Assembly (NCBI GenBank): GCA_005878835.1
Contig: VBMV01000071.1
Span: forward strand, 1-41,465
Reading direction: 5' to 3'
Length of the DNA stretch: 41,465 nucleotides
DNA from: Gammaproteobacteria bacterium
GTDB lineage: Bacteria > Pseudomonadota > Gammaproteobacteria > Steroidobacterales > Steroidobacteraceae
Made by a program: the position numbers and the translations under genes. Position 1 is the stretch's first letter. Every line of letters begins with the position of its first letter. This document shows positions 41,359 to 41,465 of this stretch, piece after piece. The notes below the pieces were generated by a model that was not told where the DNA came from, made no database searches, and was given only the letters and a program-made list of their open reading frames with translations.

Positions 41359-41465
41359 ATGAAACTGTTGCGCGCAAGTGCGGTCGCGGCGGCGATCTTC
41401 GTGTTGGCGCCGCCGCCGCCAGCCAGCGCCCAGATCTCGCCCAACGCGGTGTGGTCGTGCGAGTT
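41359..41465 (+). CDS. Secreted protein, N-terminal fragment (runs off window)
   Basis: Begins with ATG 41359. The first 25 residues (MKLLRASAVAAAIFVLAPPP...SAQ) form a signal peptide with a likely cleavage at ASA-Q, followed by ISPNAVWSCE. Only 35 codons are inside the window, so the product cannot be named. It is divergent from the export gene epsE and may belong to the same locus. A GGGGG stretch upstream (41349-41353) is a plausible ribosome binding site. Confidence 0.65.
   Translation, partial: MKLLRASAVAAAIFVLAPPPPASAQISPNAVWSCE

Overview
The window is GC-rich, densely packed DNA from a Gram-negative bacterium: it encodes a TonB-dependent receptor, an outer-membrane polysaccharide export protein and OmpA/MotB-type envelope proteins. 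AlgD-like and EpsE/EpsF/EpsG-like proteins, a PcaR/PcaU/PobR-like IclR regulator and tandem-HAMP hybrid kinases suggest a Beta- or Gammaproteobacterium, probably an environmental one. This placement is inference. I see no tRNA, rRNA, insertion sequence or CRISPR array.

1-6.7 kb: a catabolic module. A minus-strand operon (citryl-CoA lyase-like, class III CoA-transferase, MetE-like zinc alkyltransferase, TonB-dependent receptor) faces a divergent IclR-type regulator, followed by an alpha/beta hydrolase and a WrbA-like quinone reductase. A 17-bp palindrome ATTTCG-N5-CGAAAT occurs twice in the divergent promoter. A near match lies before the hydrolase gene, which defines a plausible local regulon. 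The substrate is unknown; an aromatic compound is a guess from the regulator type.

6.7-16.2 kb: a class I cyclic-di-GMP (GEMM-I) riboswitch precedes a lipoprotein with seven Ig-like repeats and a fibronectin III domain. Next come a ZorA/ZorB-like proton-channel pair without the other Zorya genes, a 2OG-Fe(II) oxygenase, a 55-residue protein with a strong ribosome binding site, a Na/Pi cotransporter, a response regulator-GGDEF protein with altered key residues, and a SpoIIAA-like protein.

16.2-22.5 kb: two hybrid histidine kinases in one operon. The first (1385 aa) has tandem HAMP domains, GAF, kinase core and three receiver domains, two of which lack the phospho-acceptor Asp. The second (726 aa) is receiver-kinase-receiver-Hpt.

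22.8-41.2 kb: an exopolysaccharide locus. Three plus-strand genes (glycosyltransferase, polysaccharide deacetylase, methyltransferase) converge on twelve tightly packed minus-strand genes. These encode export protein EpsE, chain-length protein EpsF, EpsG kinase with an MshEN-like c-di-GMP domain, O-antigen ligase/polymerase-like protein, flippase, a double glycosyltransferase, heparinase II/III-like protein, methyltransferase, GDP-mannose 6-dehydrogenase (AlgD-like, catalytic Cys268), glycosyltransferase, GNAT and a heparin-lyase-I-like protein. Together they look like a Wzx/Wzy-type pathway for a mannuronate-containing, modified polymer. No priming glycosyltransferase is visible. Three features (riboswitch, GGDEF protein, MshEN domain) point to c-di-GMP control of surface adhesion and matrix. 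The window ends in the first codons of a secreted protein.
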